DNA of 64,000 bases from an uncultured Cellvibrio sp. (GTDB lineage: Bacteria; Pseudomonadota; Gammaproteobacteria; Pseudomonadales; Cellvibrionaceae). The stretch's first letter is position 1. Each line of letters begins with the position of its first letter. The notes beneath the pieces are model-generated. The model had not been told where the DNA came from, did no database searches, and saw only the letters and a program-made list of their open reading frames with translations. The DNA lies in assembly GCA_937958105.1 (NCBI GenBank), contig CALFXJ010000006.1, positions 186,001 through 250,000 of the forward strand. Direction: 5' to 3'. Below are positions 8,110-15,825 of this stretch, piece by piece. The position numbers and the translations under genes are program-made.

Positions 8110-8970
8110 ATGTCCGGTGTGAAAGAAATCGTTTTAACCTTCAGCTGTCGGGATTCAAAAGGCATTGTGGCCGCCGTGGCTACGCTTTTTGCGACCCTGG
8201 GTTTTAATATCAAGGAGTCCTCACAATTTGAGGATGTGGACCGCTGCCGCTTTTTTATGCGCACGGTATTTGAATGCCCTCCGGGATACAGCCTGCAGCA
8301 GATCAAGGCCATCTTTCAGCCTCTGGGTGACCAGTACAAGATGGACTGGAACATCTTCGACAGCGACTGCAAACCGCGCGTGCTTATTGCCGTGTCGCAA
8401 TGGGGACACTGCTTGAACAGTCTGCTTAACAGCTGGAAGAGCGGCACACTGCCCATCGATATTGTTGGAGTGATTTCCAACCATACCGTGATGCAGAATT
8501 TAACGGAGTGGTACGAGTTACCTTTCCATTATCTGCCGGTTACGGCGGACACCAAGGCCGCGCAGGAAGCCAGAATCTGGGAGCTGATCGAAAGTGAAAA
8601 AGTAGATTGCCTGGTGCTGGCGCGTTACATGCAAATTCTGTCCGACGATTTATGTAACAAACTCAATGGTCGGGCAATCAATATCCACCATTCATTCCTG
8701 CCAGGCTTCAAAGGCGCGAAGCCTTATCATCAGGCCTACGAGCGCGGCGTCAAACTGATTGGTGCCACCGCGCACTTTGTGACTGCCGACCTTGATGAGG
8801 GACCTATCATTGAGCAGGCCGTGGAGCGCGTCTCGCACATTAACTCGCCTGAAGAAATGGCCGAGATCGGGCGGGATATTGAGGCGGTGGTTCTCAACCG
8901 CGCGCTGCGCTGGCATGCGGAGCACCGGGTATTGCTGAATGGCAATAAGACCGTAGTCTTTTCACGATAA
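8110..8970 (+). CDS. purU: Formyltetrahydrofolate deformylase
   Basis: A 286-residue enzyme that hydrolyses 10-formyl-THF to formate and THF, balancing one-carbon units and feeding formate to purine synthesis. Residues 1-80 form an ACT-type regulatory domain (VLTFSCRDSKGIVAAVATLF). Residues about 90-286 form the formyltransferase-fold domain, with HHSFLPGFKGAKPYHQAYER and GATAHFVTADLDEGPII carrying the conserved Asn/His/Asp catalytic environment. The length matches PurU. The ATG at 8110 begins the ACT domain; an in-frame GTG at 8050 would add 20 residues without homology. The ribosome site is weak (GGGAAC at about 8096). It stands alone, followed by a hairpin. Confidence 0.93.
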   Translation: MSGVKEIVLTFSCRDSKGIVAAVATLFATLGFNIKESSQFEDVDRCRFFMRTVFECPPGYSLQQIKAIFQPLGDQYKMDWNIFDSDCKPRVLIAVSQWGHCLNSLLNSWKSGTLPIDIVGVISNHTVMQNLTEWYELPFHYLPVTADTKAAQEARIWELIESEKVDCLVLARYMQILSDDLCNKLNGRAINIHHSFLPGFKGAKPYHQAYERGVKLIGATAHFVTADLDEGPIIEQAVERVSHINSPEEMAEIGRDIEAVVLNRALRWHAEHRVLLNGNKTVVFSR

Positions 8971-8978
8971 TGACGCGA

Positions 8979-9005
8979 GTGTTGACCTGAAGTCCGGGTC
9001 AACAC
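8979..9005 (+). terminator. Hairpin after purU
   Basis: The 9-bp perfect stem GTGTTGACC/GGTCAACAC has a 9-nt loop, 8 nt after the purU stop. No T-run follows, so it may stabilise the mRNA 3' end or help termination of the convergent purU and rnz transcripts. Confidence 0.45.
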
Positions 9006-9049
9006 GCATCATTGCATCAGTCATTCAATCTGCACGTGTGTCATAACCC

Positions 9050-10033
9050 TTACACGTCCGGATCATCATGGCCTGTCTTTACCAGCCGAAAATCCTTCCT
9101 CAATTCAAACTCCGCAAAATCCCGCGCGAGCTGCAAGTTGCCGCGATAAAAACGGCGCGCTTCCTGTTCAATCTCATCAATCAACGGCGCGCTTTTGTGG
9201 GCGAACTGATAACGTGAACTGAAGTGGGTAAGAATGAGGTTAGGCAGGTTCACCGACTCGGCAAAGCGCGCAACCTGCTCGGCGGAGCTGTGTTGTGGCT
9301 CCGGCCCGACATGATCTGATACCGCCTGGGTGTAAGTGGCTTCGTGGACCAGCAGATGCGCATCTGTGCATGCTTCGCGCAGCAGCTCCGGTGTGTCGTT
9401 GTCGCCGCCGATGATGATCTTGCGTGGCTGACGTCTGATAGCGACATAGTCATCACTGTTGATGTGCCGGCCATCCTCCAACACCAGATCCTCCCCCCGA
9501 TGGATACGCCCCCAGAGCGGACCGGCGGGAATGTCATCGGCGCTGAGCCGGTCAACCAGCAGCGATCTTTCAAGCCGTTTTTCCGTAACCACGTAAGCAA
9601 AACAGGGGACACGATGAGAAAGCTCCGCAACGGCAACGCGAATGGTGTCGTCCTGCCACGTGAAGCCGTGCTCTGCAACATCAACAAACTGTAGTTCAAA
9701 CGTCAGCCACGACTGGGTGATTTCAAGGGCTGAGCGGATAAAGGTTTCCAGGGGCGCAGGCGCAACGATGGTCAGCGGTTCCGTACGTCCTGCCATTGAG
9801 GCGCTGGCCAGCAGGCCCGGCAGCCCGAAGGTGTGATCGCCGTGGACATGGGTAATGAAGATCGCTCGCAGCTTCGCCAGGGAATGGCGCGTATGCAGAA
9901 GCTGGTGCTGGGTGCCTTCGCCGCAGTCGAATAGATACCAGGCTTTCGCCTCAAGATGTTCAAGCGCAAGCGCTGTGACATTGCGCTGCTTGGTGGGGGT
10001 GCCGGCAGAGGTGCCCAGGAACACAAGTTTCAT
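9050..10033 (-). CDS. rnz: Ribonuclease Z (tRNase Z)
   Basis: A 327-residue metallo-beta-lactamase-fold endonuclease that trims tRNA precursors at the 3' end; the cell has CCA-encoding tRNAs, so it may also act in RNA turnover. FLGTSAGTPTKQRNVTALAL is the N-terminal signature. THVHGDHTFGLPGLL is the zinc-binding HxHxDH motif. The later segments VHEATY and LILTHFSSRY carry the remaining ligands. Length fits the short bacterial form. It is convergent to purU. A GGAA sits about 7 nt before the ATG. Confidence 0.93.
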   Translation of the reverse strand: MKLVFLGTSAGTPTKQRNVTALALEHLEAKAWYLFDCGEGTQHQLLHTRHSLAKLRAIFITHVHGDHTFGLPGLLASASMAGRTEPLTIVAPAPLETFIRSALEITQSWLTFELQFVDVAEHGFTWQDDTIRVAVAELSHRVPCFAYVVTEKRLERSLLVDRLSADDIPAGPLWGRIHRGEDLVLEDGRHINSDDYVAIRRQPRKIIIGGDNDTPELLREACTDAHLLVHEATYTQAVSDHVGPEPQHSSAEQVARFAESVNLPNLILTHFSSRYQFAHKSAPLIDEIEQEARRFYRGNLQLARDFAEFELRKDFRLVKTGHDDPDV

Positions 10034-10236
10034 GCAGTTTTCCGATGGTTGCTGTGAACGAGAGCCATTATGGCAAGTTAACGGAATATAAAGTCAGTTG
10101 GATTTACAGTCGAAGTATAGGACCACATTTTTACACTGCGCTTCGCCCGGCAGATCGGCACAACCTGCGACAACAGAAACTGGTATCCTTCGCGGCTACG
10201 TTTATCCGGCATGACCTCATTCAAGATGATCTCTTT

Positions 10237-10602
10237 ATGGCTCGTTTACTGTTCAGACTGACCAACGTTCCCGACGATGAAGCGATGGAAATCCGCCAGC
10301 TTCTGGAGGAAAGCGCGATTCATTTTTACGAAACTGATGCGGGCCGCTGGAAAGTCGGGGTAGACGCCATCTGGTTACCTGACGATACGCAATACGCGCA
10401 GGCGCGAGCGATTCTGGACGATTATCAGCAGGAGCGGACAAAAAAACAGCAGCAAGTCTACGCCGAACTTGAAGCCAGTGGTGAGGCTCCAACACTTGCG
10501 CAAAAAATTGCGGCACACCCGATCCGTTTTCTCGCGCAGGTGATCGCCATTATCTTTATCTTGTGTGTCTCCATCGTGCCATTCTGGTTTGCTTTTCATT
10601 AA
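10237..10602 (+). CDS. Small DUF6164-like protein with one C-terminal membrane helix
   Basis: A 121-residue protein. Residues 1-60 look like a small alpha/beta domain (MARLLFRLTNVPDDEAMEIR, then WKVGVDAIWLPDDTQYAQAR). A charged helix follows (about 60-85), and a single membrane helix (about 98-118) ends the protein. It resembles DUF6164 proteins, which I recall as uncharacterised and common in gammaproteobacteria; this call is from memory. The ATG at 10237 is chosen over an in-frame GTG 64 codons upstream because the extra region has no protein-like character. It lies 38 nt before the MATE gene and may be co-transcribed with it. Confidence 0.65.
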   Translation: MARLLFRLTNVPDDEAMEIRQLLEESAIHFYETDAGRWKVGVDAIWLPDDTQYAQARAILDDYQQERTKKQQQVYAELEASGEAPTLAQKIAAHPIRFLAQVIAIIFILCVSIVPFWFAFH

Positions 10603-10640
10603 ACAGGACGATTTTTTCCGTGCAAGATTCTGAAGTACCC

Positions 10641-12023
10641 ATGCCCGAACTCAAACCTGCCGATCTAAAAGCCAGCCGGCTGACGCAGGTACTGACCGAG
10701 TGGAAAACCCTCGCCATTCTCGGCGGCCCGATCCTGATCGCACAGCTGGCGCAGATGGCCAATGGTGTTATCGACACGGTAATGGCGGGCCACGCCAGTG
10801 CCGAGGATCTGGCAGGCGTAGGCATAGGTGCCGGTCTGTGGGTGCCGGTGCTGCTGTTTTTTATGGGCGTTTTAAATGCGCTGCAACCCATTGTTTCGGG
10901 ATATCGCGGTGCGCAGCAGTGGCAGCACATCATGCCGGTAACCTGGCAAGGCCTGTATATCGCTGCCGGCGGTTCGGTGGTGATGATTCTGCTGTTAACC
11001 AATGCCCGTCCGGTGCTGGATTTATTGCAGCTTGAGGTGCGCACGGCAGGTATTGCGCAGGGTTACCTGGATGCTTTTGCCTGGGGGGTGCCCGCACTGC
11101 TGATGCTGGCTGCTTTGCGGGGATTGACCGACGGGCTCGGCCACACGCGCGTCATCATGGTGTTTTCGCTGATCAGTACGCTGTTCAATCTGCCGCTTAA
11201 TTACATCTTTATCTACGGCAAGCTCGGTTTGCCAGCCATGGGTGGCGTGGGTTGTGGCTGGGCTACCGCCATCTCCAACTGGATAGCTGTAATCGCGCTG
11301 CTCGTCTATCTCAACCGCAGTAAAACCTACGCTTCTTTTCATCTGCTTGCTGACTGGGTGAAGCCCGACTGGCAAGCGATCAGACAGGTGCTGCGTCTGG
11401 GCGTACCGATTGGCTTTACCATGTTTGTTGAAGTCAGCATGTTTGCGGTAATTGCGCTCTTTCTGGCCCCGCTGGGACCCAAGGTAGTGGCGGGTCATCA
11501 GATCGTACTCAATGCGATTTCATTATTATTCATGGTGCCTCTGAGTCTTGGCATGGCGTTGACGTTAAGGGTCAGCTACCTGGTGGGGGCCGAGGCGGGG
11601 GAGCGGGCGCAGCTCCTGGCGCGCAGTGCCTTGCTGCTGGCGTTGGGTATTTCCATGTTCAATGTGCCGGTCCTGTTATTTGGCCGCGACGTCATCGCCG
11701 GACTTTATACCAATGATCCCGATGTCTTCGATGTAGCCGTTCGTCTGTTCTTTTTCGCGGCGATTTTCCAGATTGCGGATGTTATCCAGGTGACGATGAT
11801 CAATACATTGCGCGGCTTTCGCGACACCCGGATTCCCATGTTTATCATGCTCATTTCTTTCTGGGCGATCTGTCTGCCCCTGGGCTACACCCTGACATTT
11901 ACCCATTGGCTGGGCGAACCCATGGGCGCGTCCGGTTTCTGGACTGCTTTGTGTGTGGGGCTGGCGGTAGCCAGCATTTTGATGACCTACCGTGTTTTCA
12001 ACTTTCGCCCGCCAGCTTCTTGA
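10641..12023 (+). CDS. MATE-family multidrug/cation antiporter (NorM-like)
   Basis: A 461-residue, twelve-helix protein of the MATE family, inner-membrane exporters of cationic drugs or metabolites driven by Na+ or H+. Family features are GGPILIAQLAQMANGVIDTVMAG in helix 1, GLGHTRVIM, GVPIGFTMFVEVSMF at the start of the second half, and RGFRDTRIPM late in the protein. The length matches NorM/MdtK. The ATG at 10641 is preferred; a GTG 21 nt upstream is an alternative. The substrate is unknown. Polyamine genes lie downstream, but nothing in the sequence links the two. Confidence 0.88.
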   Translation: MPELKPADLKASRLTQVLTEWKTLAILGGPILIAQLAQMANGVIDTVMAGHASAEDLAGVGIGAGLWVPVLLFFMGVLNALQPIVSGYRGAQQWQHIMPVTWQGLYIAAGGSVVMILLLTNARPVLDLLQLEVRTAGIAQGYLDAFAWGVPALLMLAALRGLTDGLGHTRVIMVFSLISTLFNLPLNYIFIYGKLGLPAMGGVGCGWATAISNWIAVIALLVYLNRSKTYASFHLLADWVKPDWQAIRQVLRLGVPIGFTMFVEVSMFAVIALFLAPLGPKVVAGHQIVLNAISLLFMVPLSLGMALTLRVSYLVGAEAGERAQLLARSALLLALGISMFNVPVLLFGRDVIAGLYTNDPDVFDVAVRLFFFAAIFQIADVIQVTMINTLRGFRDTRIPMFIMLISFWAICLPLGYTLTFTHWLGEPMGASGFWTALCVGLAVASILMTYRVFNFRPPAS

Positions 12024-12089
12024 ATGCTGCGCGGCGTTCTCGATCCTGTCCGCCAGACGTCTTTGATTTGTAACAATTGTATTGCGCCC

Positions 12090-12119
12090 TTGTCACTTTC
12101 TTAACGTCGATGCCAGAAT
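12090..12119 (+). promoter_or_regulatory. Candidate sigma-70 promoter of speA
   Basis: TTGTCA (12090-12095) and CAGAAT (12114-12119) are separated by 18 nt, matching the consensus at 5/6 and 4/6 positions. If used, transcription would begin near 12126 and give a leader of about 200 nt. Confidence 0.4.
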
Positions 12120-12170
12120 AGCGCGCTCGTTAATGAGAGCCGTTTTTATTTGCGTTTTGCCGCCAACATC

Positions 12171-12296
12171 ATGAAAAAGCTTTCTTTTTCGACGAGAATG
12201 TGGACAATTGCGCCCGAATCCGCACAAGCCCTTGGAACTTGGCAAGACTGTGGTGTCATTGAGGTTACCGGTATCTTTCCGGTGTCAGTTCGCTGA
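12171..12296 (+). CDS. Candidate 41-codon leader ORF upstream of speA
   Basis: ATG at 12171 to TGA at 12294-12296. It begins MKKLSFSTRMWTIAPE and ends TGIFPVSVR, with arginine (CGC) as the last sense codon. No Shine-Dalgarno sequence precedes it, but its ATG overlaps the stop of a 13-codon ORF (12133-12174) in an ATGA arrangement, so coupled translation is possible. The stop codon falls inside a UUCG-loop hairpin. Leader peptides that sense ornithine or arginine control polyamine genes in enterobacteria (SpeFL before speF). I see no clear sequence similarity to them, so a regulatory role is inference from position. Confidence 0.3.
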   Translation: MKKLSFSTRMWTIAPESAQALGTWQDCGVIEVTGIFPVSVR

Positions 12297-12301
12297 CTTT
12301 T
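12267..12301 (+). promoter_or_regulatory. Tandem hairpins with T-run: possible attenuator before speA
   Basis: Hairpin A: ACCGG (12267-12271)/CCGGT (12279-12283), loop of 7. Hairpin B: GTCAG (12284-12288), loop TTCG, CTGAC (12293-12297), followed directly by TTTT (12298-12301). Hairpin B has the form of a small intrinsic terminator, but the stem is only 5 bp. It lies 18 nt before the speA ribosome site. Confidence 0.35.
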
Positions 12302-12333
12302 CCATCAATCACTCAACTTAAGGTATCCAATCA

Positions 12334-14253
12334 TTGAATAAATCCTATGACCCTCCCAACTGGACCTCACGTAAATCCGCTGAACTCTACGGCATTGATG
12401 AATGGAGCAGTGGCTACTTTGGTGTTTCTGAATCCGGTGAGGTTGTTGTCAGGGTGCCGATCAATGGTGGCGAGTCTTCCATCTCCCTGATGGAAATGGC
12501 CCAGGGTTTACAGCAGCGCGGCCTCGATATGCCGGTGTTGCTGCGACTCGAAAATCTCGTTGATACGCGCATCAGTACATTAAATGATTCTTTCGCCGCA
12601 GCTATCAAGGCGAGCGGCTATCAAGGCCAGTATCGTGGCGCTTTCCCTATCAAAGTTAACCAGCAGAGCCATGTGATCGCTGAGATCGCACGCTTTGGTG
12701 AACGTTATCACCACGGCCTGGAAGCAGGCAGTAAAGCGGAGCTGATGATCGCGCTGTCCACGCTGAAAGACCGTGAAAGTGTCATCATCTGCAACGGTTA
12801 TAAAGATACAGAATTCATCGATCTGGGCCTGCAGGCGCGCAAACTGGGTTTCAAATGCTTTTTTGTGCTTGAGACCCTGGCCGAAGTGCCCATCATCATC
12901 GAACGCAGCCGCGCCCTGGGCGTGGACCCGCTGATCGGCGTGCGGCTGAAGCTGTCCACCAAAGTGGAAGGTCACTGGAGCGAGGACAGCGGTGACCGCA
13001 GCCTGTTTGGTTTGAACACCAACGAACTGGTTTCGGTGCTCGACAGCCTGCGTGAAGCGGAGCTGCTGCATTGTTTCCAGCTGCTGCATTTCCATCTGGG
13101 TTCGCAGATTCCAAATATCCGCAGCATTCGCGCCGGCGTGCTCGAAGCCTGTCGTTATTACATTGAATTAGTGCGCGAAGGTGCGCCGCTGGGTTATATC
13201 GATCTGGGTGGAGGTCTTGCGATCGACTACGACGGAACCAGCAGCACCAGCGGTCACAGCCGTAACTATTCGGTACAGGAATACTGCATCGACGTGGTAG
13301 AGGCCATCCAGGAATCACTGGATGAACACGGTATTCCTCATCCGACCATTGTGACCGAATCCGGTCGTGCAACTGTCGCACACACCGCCGTGCTGTTGTT
13401 CAATATTCTTGATGTTACGCACTTCGAACCTGAGCCTTTGCCGGAAGAACTGCCGGAAGGTTCACATGAAATGATCGAGAACATGTGGCATTCCCTGTCG
13501 GTGATCAACCCCAACACACTGCAGGAATGTTACAACGACGTTATTTATTATCGCGATCAGATTCGCGATCTGTTCCATCGTGGCGACATCTCCCTGCGTC
13601 ATCGCGCCTTTGGTGAAAATCTGTATCTTGCGGGCATGCAAAAAATTGCCCAGTTATTGCCGCAGATGAAGCGCGTTCCGCAGGAACTGGAAACACTGCC
13701 GCAACAGCTGGTGGATATTTACTACGGAAACTTCAGCGTATTTCAATCACTGCCAGACTCCTGGGCGATTGAGCAGGTGTTCCCGGTGATGCCGATTCAT
13801 CGGCTGAATGAAGAACCCAGCCGGCAGGCCATCATTGCCGACCTGACCTGTGATTGCGATGGCAAGTTGAAAAAATTTGCCGGGCCGGCCGGTGAATCCA
13901 GCACCTTGCCGCTGCACAGCGTAAGACCGGGTGAAGAATATTATCTTGGTGTATTTCTGGTAGGTGCTTATCAGGAAACCCTGGGCGATCTTCACAACCT
14001 GTTCGGTGATACCAACGTTGCCAGTGTGCGGATCAATGCCGACCACACCATGGAGTTTGTTCACGAGCTTCACGGCGACAGCATTGCCGACGTGTTGAGT
14101 TATGTTGAGTATGATCCGAACGCTATGTATCAATCCTTCCGTGCTACGGCAGAGCAAGCCGTGCGCGATGGTCGTATCACTATTGCTGACCGTCAGCAGA
14201 TGCTGGCTGCTTACAGCGAAAGCCTGCGCGGTTACACCTACTTCGAACGTTAA
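12334..14253 (+). CDS. speA: Biosynthetic arginine decarboxylase
   Basis: A 639-residue fold-type III PLP enzyme that decarboxylates arginine to agmatine, the first step of polyamine synthesis. GAFPIKVNQQSHVI contains the PLP lysine (K107). HFHLGSQIPNI and GGGLAIDYDGT are barrel motifs. TCDCDG (C506, C508) corresponds to the TCDSDG motif, whose Cys reaches the partner's active site. Length is normal for SpeA. The start is TTG at 12334, with AAGG at 12320-12323 (10-nt spacer); there is no better ATG nearby. No agmatine-to-putrescine enzyme (SpeB, or AguA/AguB) is seen in the window. The two downstream genes make the triamine from diamine, so the three form a polyamine block. Confidence 0.95.
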   Translation: MNKSYDPPNWTSRKSAELYGIDEWSSGYFGVSESGEVVVRVPINGGESSISLMEMAQGLQQRGLDMPVLLRLENLVDTRISTLNDSFAAAIKASGYQGQYRGAFPIKVNQQSHVIAEIARFGERYHHGLEAGSKAELMIALSTLKDRESVIICNGYKDTEFIDLGLQARKLGFKCFFVLETLAEVPIIIERSRALGVDPLIGVRLKLSTKVEGHWSEDSGDRSLFGLNTNELVSVLDSLREAELLHCFQLLHFHLGSQIPNIRSIRAGVLEACRYYIELVREGAPLGYIDLGGGLAIDYDGTSSTSGHSRNYSVQEYCIDVVEAIQESLDEHGIPHPTIVTESGRATVAHTAVLLFNILDVTHFEPEPLPEELPEGSHEMIENMWHSLSVINPNTLQECYNDVIYYRDQIRDLFHRGDISLRHRAFGENLYLAGMQKIAQLLPQMKRVPQELETLPQQLVDIYYGNFSVFQSLPDSWAIEQVFPVMPIHRLNEEPSRQAIIADLTCDCDGKLKKFAGPAGESSTLPLHSVRPGEEYYLGVFLVGAYQETLGDLHNLFGDTNVASVRINADHTMEFVHELHGDSIADVLSYVEYDPNAMYQSFRATAEQAVRDGRITIADRQQMLAAYSESLRGYTYFER

Positions 14254-14296
14254 CAGCCGCATGGCTACACAATTCACTGATCGAATCAGTCGAACT

Positions 14297-14332
14297 GTAG
14301 GTCGGATTAGCCGCGCAGCGGCGTAATCCGAC
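14297..14332. repeat. REP-like palindrome, copy 10
   Basis: GTAGGTCGGATTAGCCGCGC and GCGGCGTAATCCGAC, nearly identical to copy 9; 44 nt after the speA stop, forward orientation. Confidence 0.9.
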
Positions 14333-14471
14333 CAATCAAATTCCACCGCAAGGCAAGCGATGGGTCGTGTTACCGCAATCGGTAACCGACAAGGGGCGAT
14401 GACTGCAGACCGCAGACATCGGCCGGGTTTCCGTTAATGATTTGTGATAATTCCTTTCAATGGAGAGAGTG

Positions 14472-15680
14472 ATGGCAAAAGTCCTGATTATTGGTGCTGG
14501 TGGTGTCGGTGGTGTGGTGGTGCACAAATGTGCACAGTTGCCGGACGTGTTTTCAGAGATTGTATTGGCCAGTCGCAACGAAGAAAAATGCAAAGCCTTG
14601 GCTGCGCAGATCAAGCGACCCATTAAGACTGCCCAGGTAGATGCGGACAATGTGCCGGAACTGGTGGCGCTGTTGAATAAGGAAAAACCGGATCTGGTCA
14701 TCAACGTGGCCTTGCCTTATCAAGACCTGCATATCATGGATGCCTGTCTGGAAGCTGGCGTTGACTATCTCGATACCGCCAACTACGAACCGCTGGATAC
14801 CGCCAAGTTCGAATATTCCTGGCAGTGGAATTATCAGGATAAATTTAAAGAAGCCGGTTTGATGGCTCTGTTGGGTTCCGGTTTTGATCCGGGCGTTACC
14901 AACGTCTTCACGGCCTATCTGAAAAAGCACTACTTCGATGAAATTCATTACCTGGACATCATCGACTGTAATGCCGGTGATCACGGCAAACCCTTCGCGA
15001 CCAACTTCAATCCCGAGATCAATATCCGTGAAGTAACAGCCAAGGGTCGCTATTGGGAAGATGGACAATGGCATGAAACAGAGCCGCTGTCTGTAAACCG
15101 CGTTTACGATTTCCCTGCGGAGATAGGCCCGAAGAAAATTTACCTGATGTATCACGAAGAACTCGAGTCTCTCGCTAAAAATTTCCCCGAGATCAAGCGT
15201 GCCCGTTTCTGGATGACTTTCTCGGACAATTATCTCAAGCACCTCGAAGTGCTCGGCAACGTGGGCATGACCTCCATTGAACCGGTCATGTTCGAAGGCA
15301 AGGAGATAGTGCCCCTGCAGTTTCTCAAGGCATTGCTGCCCGACCCGGCGAGTCTGGGCCCGTTGACCAAAGGCAAGACCTGTATTGGCTGTCTGGCGAC
15401 CGGTGTGAAAGACGGTGTTGAACGCACTATGTTTATCTACAACGTGTGTGATCACGAGGCCTGTTACGAAGAGGTTAAATCGCAGGCAATTTCCTACACC
15501 ACTGGTGTACCGGCTATGATCGGAGCCAAGATGATTCTGGAAGGAAAATGGAAACAACCAGGCGTCTGGAACATGGAAGAGTTTGATCCGGATCCCTTCA
15601 TGGAAGATCTGAATATCTATGGTCTGCCCTGGCAGGTAGGCGATGTACCGGCCACCAATATTGAGACGATGAAAGAGTAA
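14472..15680 (+). CDS. Carboxynorspermidine/carboxyspermidine dehydrogenase (synthase)
   Basis: A 402-residue saccharopine-dehydrogenase-like NADPH enzyme. It begins with a Rossmann motif, VLIIGAGGVGGVVVHKCAQ. LGSGFDPGVTNVFTAYLKKH and NFNPEINIREVTAKGRYWE are features I recognise from carboxynorspermidine synthases. These condense aspartate semialdehyde with a diamine (putrescine or diaminopropane) to carboxyspermidine or carboxynorspermidine. Placement next to nspC and near speA supports the assignment strongly. The ATG at 14472 is preceded by GGAGAG (14462-14467); an in-frame ATG at 14460 would place that site inside the gene. Confidence 0.92.
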   Translation: MAKVLIIGAGGVGGVVVHKCAQLPDVFSEIVLASRNEEKCKALAAQIKRPIKTAQVDADNVPELVALLNKEKPDLVINVALPYQDLHIMDACLEAGVDYLDTANYEPLDTAKFEYSWQWNYQDKFKEAGLMALLGSGFDPGVTNVFTAYLKKHYFDEIHYLDIIDCNAGDHGKPFATNFNPEINIREVTAKGRYWEDGQWHETEPLSVNRVYDFPAEIGPKKIYLMYHEELESLAKNFPEIKRARFWMTFSDNYLKHLEVLGNVGMTSIEPVMFEGKEIVPLQFLKALLPDPASLGPLTKGKTCIGCLATGVKDGVERTMFIYNVCDHEACYEEVKSQAISYTTGVPAMIGAKMILEGKWKQPGVWNMEEFDPDPFMEDLNIYGLPWQVGDVPATNIETMKE

Positions 15681-15714
15681 TCCGCCGTCTGCGGATACTT
15701 CCTCATCCTGAGCC

Positions 15715-15771
15715 GCTGTCCGGGAAATTTGTATCGAGAGTTCTAAACCTGTCGAACACTTTCCCGGGCAG
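15715..15771 (+). repeat. Long-loop inverted repeat between the dehydrogenase and nspC
   Basis: The arms CTGTCCGGGAAA (15715-15726) and TTTCCCGGGCAG (15760-15771) are complementary except for one position and separated by about 33 nt. It may be an mRNA hairpin affecting expression of nspC relative to the upstream gene. There is no T-run. Confidence 0.4.
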
Positions 15772-15825
15772 AATCCACGGTCAAGTCCAGCAACACTCCA
15801 CTTCTTTACTTCAGTAGTTAATGCC

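Larger units (their letters stand above)
12024..12333 (+). other. 310-nt leader region of speA
   Basis: No conventional gene. It holds a candidate sigma-70 promoter (12090-12119), a 13-codon ORF (12133-12174) whose TGA overlaps the ATG of a 41-codon ORF (12171-12296), and two adjacent hairpins just before the speA ribosome site. The layout resembles a regulatory leader and is described in the entries below. Confidence 0.5.
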
